Of a stretch of 64,000 nucleotides of DNA, positions 61,053 through 64,000 are shown one piece after another. A program made the position numbers and the translations under genes. The notes below the pieces were generated by a model. The model had not been told where the DNA came from. It saw only the letters and a program-made list of their open reading frames with translations, and did no database searches. Each line of letters starts with the position of its first letter. Position 1 is the stretch's first letter. Origin of the DNA: Astropecten irregularis (taxonomy: Eukaryota; Echinodermata; Asteroidea; Paxillosida; Astropectinidae); contig OZ020244.1 in assembly GCA_963971285.1 (NCBI GenBank), positions 5,208,001-5,272,000 of the forward strand, read 5' to 3'.

Positions 61053-61445
61053 TTAAAGGTACAATACATGATTGGTAAAGGTCACAGAACTGCACTCATA
61101 CTTAAAGTTTGTCTGATCAAACATGTACATGAAATAATAAACCTGTGAACATTTGAGTTCAATCGGACATCTGAGTCACGAGAAAATAGCGAAAACCTGA
61201 CTCGATTGTTCTTATAAAACATGAAGAATAATTTACTTTATGTTTGTTCCAAAAATCGTTCGGATGAATGATCTTTGGAAAAGACACTAACTCTTGATTT
61301 GCTTGAAAAATCCAGCATCTGATGAACCTAGATTTCCATGGTGACTGTTTGCACTGTTTACAAACTGTTGAGTCTATTTTCTGTCTGAAACTCAATAATT
61401 TTTTTTGGAAGCCTTGCAAATCCTATATATATATGCTCCCTTTAA
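61053..61445. mobile_element. Chimeric A2 (left) and J (right) element
   Basis: TTAAAGGTACAATACATGAT to CTTATAAAACATGAAGAAT is A2. From GTTCGGATGAATGATCTTTG to GCAAATCCTATATATATATG and CTCCCTTTAA it is J. TTAA remains at both outer ends. Confidence 0.78.
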
Positions 61446-61545
61446 GTTGGGTATGACTGACACAGTGCAAACAGTAGGGCATGGCCCGAACACAGTTGGG
61501 GCATTGGCCACAGTTGGGATGTAACAGGTCTGACGTTTCGATTGT

Positions 61546-61610
61546 GGCAAGATCTTTCTCAAAGGCTTTAAAATCCTGCTACAATCAAAATGTCAGGCCC
61601 TCCTAAGTCT
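61546..61610. repeat. Single diverged unit of the AUH 60-bp repeat
   Basis: TCTCAAAGGCTTTAAAATCC, TGCTACAATCAAAATGTCAG and GCCCTCCTAAGTCTAA parallel the 60-bp unit. Upstream GTCTGACGTTTCGATTGTGG is partly complementary, giving an imperfect hairpin. Confidence 0.65.
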
Positions 61611-61895
61611 AATTATCATTAATAGTTAGCCTACAGGGAGGAGGGTTGTTGTGCATTAGTCCACTAGGATTATTTTCGACATGGCTTCTACAGTAAACTA
61701 ACTCACCTAAATATGTTGACCAGTTGCGATGTCCTCTTAAATAGCTAGGGGCAGGGGTCTGAAAATGATCCTTGTGTTCTAAAAGCACACTAATGCCCTA
61801 CATAGTTAGTTTTATTCAAACAATAGGCCTAAATTTTCTCAATTTCTTTTTGCAGATTTTTGTTTGATCCCTGCATTATATAGGCCTAATGTATA
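61611..61895 (+). other. Upstream of gene 3, with nothing recognised
   Basis: No TATA box or repeat family. TTTTTGCAG at ~61845 could be an acceptor for a 5' UTR exon. Confidence 0.35.
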
Positions 61896-62147
61896 ATGGC
61901 CTTGAGAGCACATCTCCGAAGTCGGTTCAACAAGCAGGCTCCACCAGCATCTGAAGGGACCGTTTCTAAAGAGAGAGGCAATTTTCCTCACACTGGTGCA
62001 GTATTTGCTGCTTCCTCAGGGTCTGATGACGTTCATTCCAGCGGTGATGATGACCAATCGCTGAGTGATTACAATATGGACGGAGGCTCGCCTCTAACTG
62101 GTCGCAAGAAATATGAAAAGGAACCAGCATCCGGTGATGCAGCAGAG
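61896..62147 (+). CDS. Gene 3 exon 1 (84 codons)
   Basis: Ends GDAAE at the donor GTAATG, phase 0. The 5' end rests on the first ATG after an in-frame stop region; an upstream exon cannot be excluded. Confidence 0.7.
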
Positions 62148-63375
62148 GTAATGTACAGGTTTTAGGCTAAACAAAGTGTTTGGCTTCTCAACTCTCTTCC
62201 TTTTTGGAGGCCACCTGTTTGTTTGTTTTTGGTATAAACCCCCCAAATTGTTTTGATTGTTTTCGGGAAAAATTATTTTTACAGGCTGTTCCGATACAAA
62301 TTGAAGCCTAAAGGTAAAAAAGTCTGAATTTTTTTTTAGTTGTTTCCTGGCCTTTGGGCCCCGGCCATTTAAACAAATTTTTATACATGGGTCAGTCAGC
62401 CGTATTGGAAGCGAAAAAAGGGGCCTCCGGACCTCGTTTCTTTTTTTCAAAAAGGCAGGAGGCTAAACATGTTTTTTCTTTTACCTGGCCTTGTGTCCAA
62501 ATCTTTGTTAATCTGACATGATTAACTTTTAGCCTTTTTTACCATTATCAAGTTTAGAGGGCAACTGTTTAGTTTAAAACACAATGATTTTTTCCTTATA
62601 ACATGTATAAGTGACATTTGTGACTTTCCGAATCCTTTTAAAAGTCCCTAGATTGAACTTTTGACAATTAAATTAGGCTTACCCTTCACCAACATGACCA
62701 ACGTACATGTTTTTCAGCACTGCATACTCGGAGTTTTTTTAGTACACTAGGTGCTAGGATGCAGGATGTCATTGGTTCGAATCCCACCTGAGCCAGCACA
62801 TGATATTTTCATATGCAATCAAAAAGCACTTTAACAATGCTCATCTACGTTGCTGAATGGCAGGCCTAATTTGCATAATTCTGTTTCCCCGACAAAAAAC
62901 CAATAACAATGAATATAAAAGTGTCATTGAAAAGTGAAAAAAAAAAATTGACTGGAGCGGGATTCGTACTGGCGACCTCCTGACCACTGTAAAATTGTTG
63001 TGAACTTGAAAACAACCCTACTAGTCTAAACTTACCCAGTGCCCTGCAGAGCACTTACTACCCTTTCCTTTTACTCGACAGCAATTGTAATGTTGGGAAT
63101 CCAAGCAAATAATTTAGCATACATCTTCCGAAACTATTTTTCAGAATTGGTACATTTTTAATTATTTTATTTGGTATTTTATTTTGAATTTTATTTTGAA
63201 TTTGTCTAGGATAGGGGTACCAACCGAGATCCATCTGTACAGGATACTGGCCATAGACCAGGGTCAAAGGTTAAGTCTGGCCAATGGGAAGACAGCGAGA
63301 AGAGTATATATGAGACTCAGCTGAGAATGTTGCAGGAGCAACTAGTGGACACCATGATACAGAATCAGACATTGA
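61896..63375 (+). CDS. Unrecognised gene, first two visible coding exons (3' end outside)
   Basis: Exons 61896-62147 and 63210-63375 join in phase 0. The ATG has A at -3 and G at +4. The 139 visible residues start MALRAHLRSRFNKQAPPASE. They pass through a Ser/Asp-rich stretch (SSGSDDVHSSGDDDQSLSDY) that looks disordered with several casein-kinase-2-type sites. They end ETQLRMLQEQLVDTMIQNQT, whose heptad leucines suggest the start of a coiled coil. I do not recognise the family. Evidence that it is real: two consensus splice junctions with matching phases, an amino-acid-like composition and no stops. It probably encodes a cytoplasmic coiled-coil protein, but that is inference. Confidence 0.7.
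62148..62690. other. Gene 3 intron with nothing recognised
   Basis: Poly-T runs, no shared repeat. Confidence 0.4.
62690..62880 (+). mobile_element. SINE-T, diverged
   Basis: ATTGGTTCGAATCCCACCTG, AGCCAGCACATGATATTTTC and GGCAGGCCTAATTTGCATAA; the A box and anticodon arm have decayed. Confidence 0.7.
62925..62995 (-). mobile_element. SINE-1 fragment, reverse orientation
   Basis: TTGAAAAGTGAAAAAAAAAA, TGACTGGAGCGGGATTCGTA and GGCGACCTCCTGACC, complements of the SINE-1 tail and B box. Confidence 0.7.
63210..63375 (+). CDS. Gene 3 exon 2 (55 codons + 1 base)
   Basis: The acceptor TTTGTCTAG precedes the exon and GTAAGC follows. Encodes DRGTNRDPSVQDTGHRPGSK, then EDSEKSIYETQLRMLQEQLV. Ends in phase 1. 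Confidence 0.75.
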
Positions 63376-63412
63376 GTAAGCAAGCACCCCATCCTTTAAT
63401 GGAACGTCCATT

Positions 63413-63740
63413 AACCCTTACCCTCTGTATACAAGTGCTGCTTACCAAACACAACCATAGTCTTTACAGGGGGACTGGATCATAAACCATGTATTGCCAC
63501 ACAAACCACACTGTGGTATGTGCAGGATATTCACTCTTACCACATGAATAAATGTGTGGTAAGTTGTGGTATGCATTAGGGTTAGGGTTAACCTCTATAC
63601 TACCACACAAAACAAGAGCTGCTTACCACACACTACCACAGTCTCCACAGGGGGACTGGATCATAAACCACACATTACCACACAGGATATCACACTTACC
63701 ATGGGGTGTGGTAAACTGTGGTATGCATGTGGGTTTAATA
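63413..63740. mobile_element. Family I, two overlapping foldback copies
   Basis: TTAACCCTTACCCTCTGTAT, ACTGGATCATAAACCATG, GCATTAGGGTTAGGGTTAA, then a second ACTGGATCATAAACCACAC and GGTATGCATGTGGGTTTAA. Confidence 0.8.
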
Positions 63741-63780
63741 CAAGTATGTAGGTTAATAGAATCAGATCCATCCATGGGTT

Positions 63781-64000
63781 AAATCCTGCTCCATTCATTT
63801 TGTCTTTGTTCACTTTTCAGTGACTTAAAATAACTCCAGTCAGTTTCCATTGTGGTTATTTGATAATAATATTGATCAAAAAACCGCATCCTCTTTGAGT
63901 GATCCCCCATGTACTGTTTCTCAGGTTGCAGCATTGATAACGATGTGCATAATTATATTTTGTATGATCCTTGTGGATATTGGTATGTGAATGGTTTCAT
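63781..64000 (+). mobile_element. SINE-1 tail and companion block, cut by the window end
   Basis: AAATCCTGCTCCATTCATTT, CTTTGTTCACTTTTCAGTGA, then GTTTCTCAGGTTGCAGCATT and the start of ATGGTTTCAT. Confidence 0.72.

Larger units (their letters stand above)
60460..61520. mobile_element. Element with CCCAACTGTG-type inverted ends, carrying nested MITEs
   Basis: CCCCAACTGTGTTCGGGGCA and TCCCAACTTAAGTTGGGCAC on the left are mirrored by GCCCAACTTAAAGG (61048), TTTAAGTTGGGTATG (61440) and AACACAGTTGGGGCATTGG (61489). Nested inside are a hairpin at 60780-61002 and A2/J sequence at 61053-61445. Confidence 0.65.

Overview
The window looks like nuclear DNA from a deuterostome invertebrate, most likely an echinoderm (sea urchin or sea star). 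I infer this from vertebrate-like p38 MAP kinase and AUH proteins split into many short exons by AT-rich introns, very dense short foldback transposons and tRNA-derived SINEs, and many TACATGTA and AGGCCTA words. I could not run a search, so the species is not established.

Three protein-coding genes are visible, all on the + strand. (1) AUH-like methylglutaconyl-CoA hydratase: seven exons between 8353 and 20741 give the last ~251 residues; the first exon is upstream of the window or not recognisable. (2) A complete p38-type MAP kinase: eight coding exons from 25781 to 44132 join with matching phases into a 355-residue protein carrying every expected kinase motif. (3) The 5' part of an unrecognised gene: coding exons at 61896-62147 and 63210-63375, continuing past the window edge. 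AUH is a mitochondrial leucine-catabolism enzyme and p38 is a stress kinase; nothing suggests that the three genes work together.

Almost everything else is repeats, often nested. The local family names used below are mine. TTAA-flanked foldbacks: A1, A2, J, K and one at 18747. Elements with 3-bp CTG/CAG or TAA/TTA duplications and GG(G)-starting ends (PIF/Harbinger-like): B, L, N, P, F, Q. Elements with 8-bp duplications (hAT-like): S, V, and one at 15433. Foldbacks: C, E, G, H, I, R, X, Y, Z. tRNA-derived SINEs: SINE-1 (A box TAGCTCAGTTGGTAGA), SINE-T (tRNA-Thr-like), SINE-M (A box TGGCCTAGTGGT) and SINE-U (tRNA-Glu-like). Several insertions can be proved from uninterrupted copies elsewhere in the window.

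Layout: 1-8350, transposons upstream of or in the first intron of AUH, including two elements with Helentron-like architecture (3495-4764 and 6701-7405); 8353-21190, AUH and a 60-bp tandem repeat starting ~20 bp after its stop; 21200-25780, intergenic SINEs and satellites; 25781-44132, p38, with a THAP-domain fragment in intron 2 and a ~2.1-kb 40-bp-unit array in intron 6; 44133-61895, repeat-rich intergenic DNA with a 200-bp assembly gap followed by an 83-bp satellite; 61896-64000, the third gene. I found no CRISPR array, rRNA or convincing functional tRNA gene.
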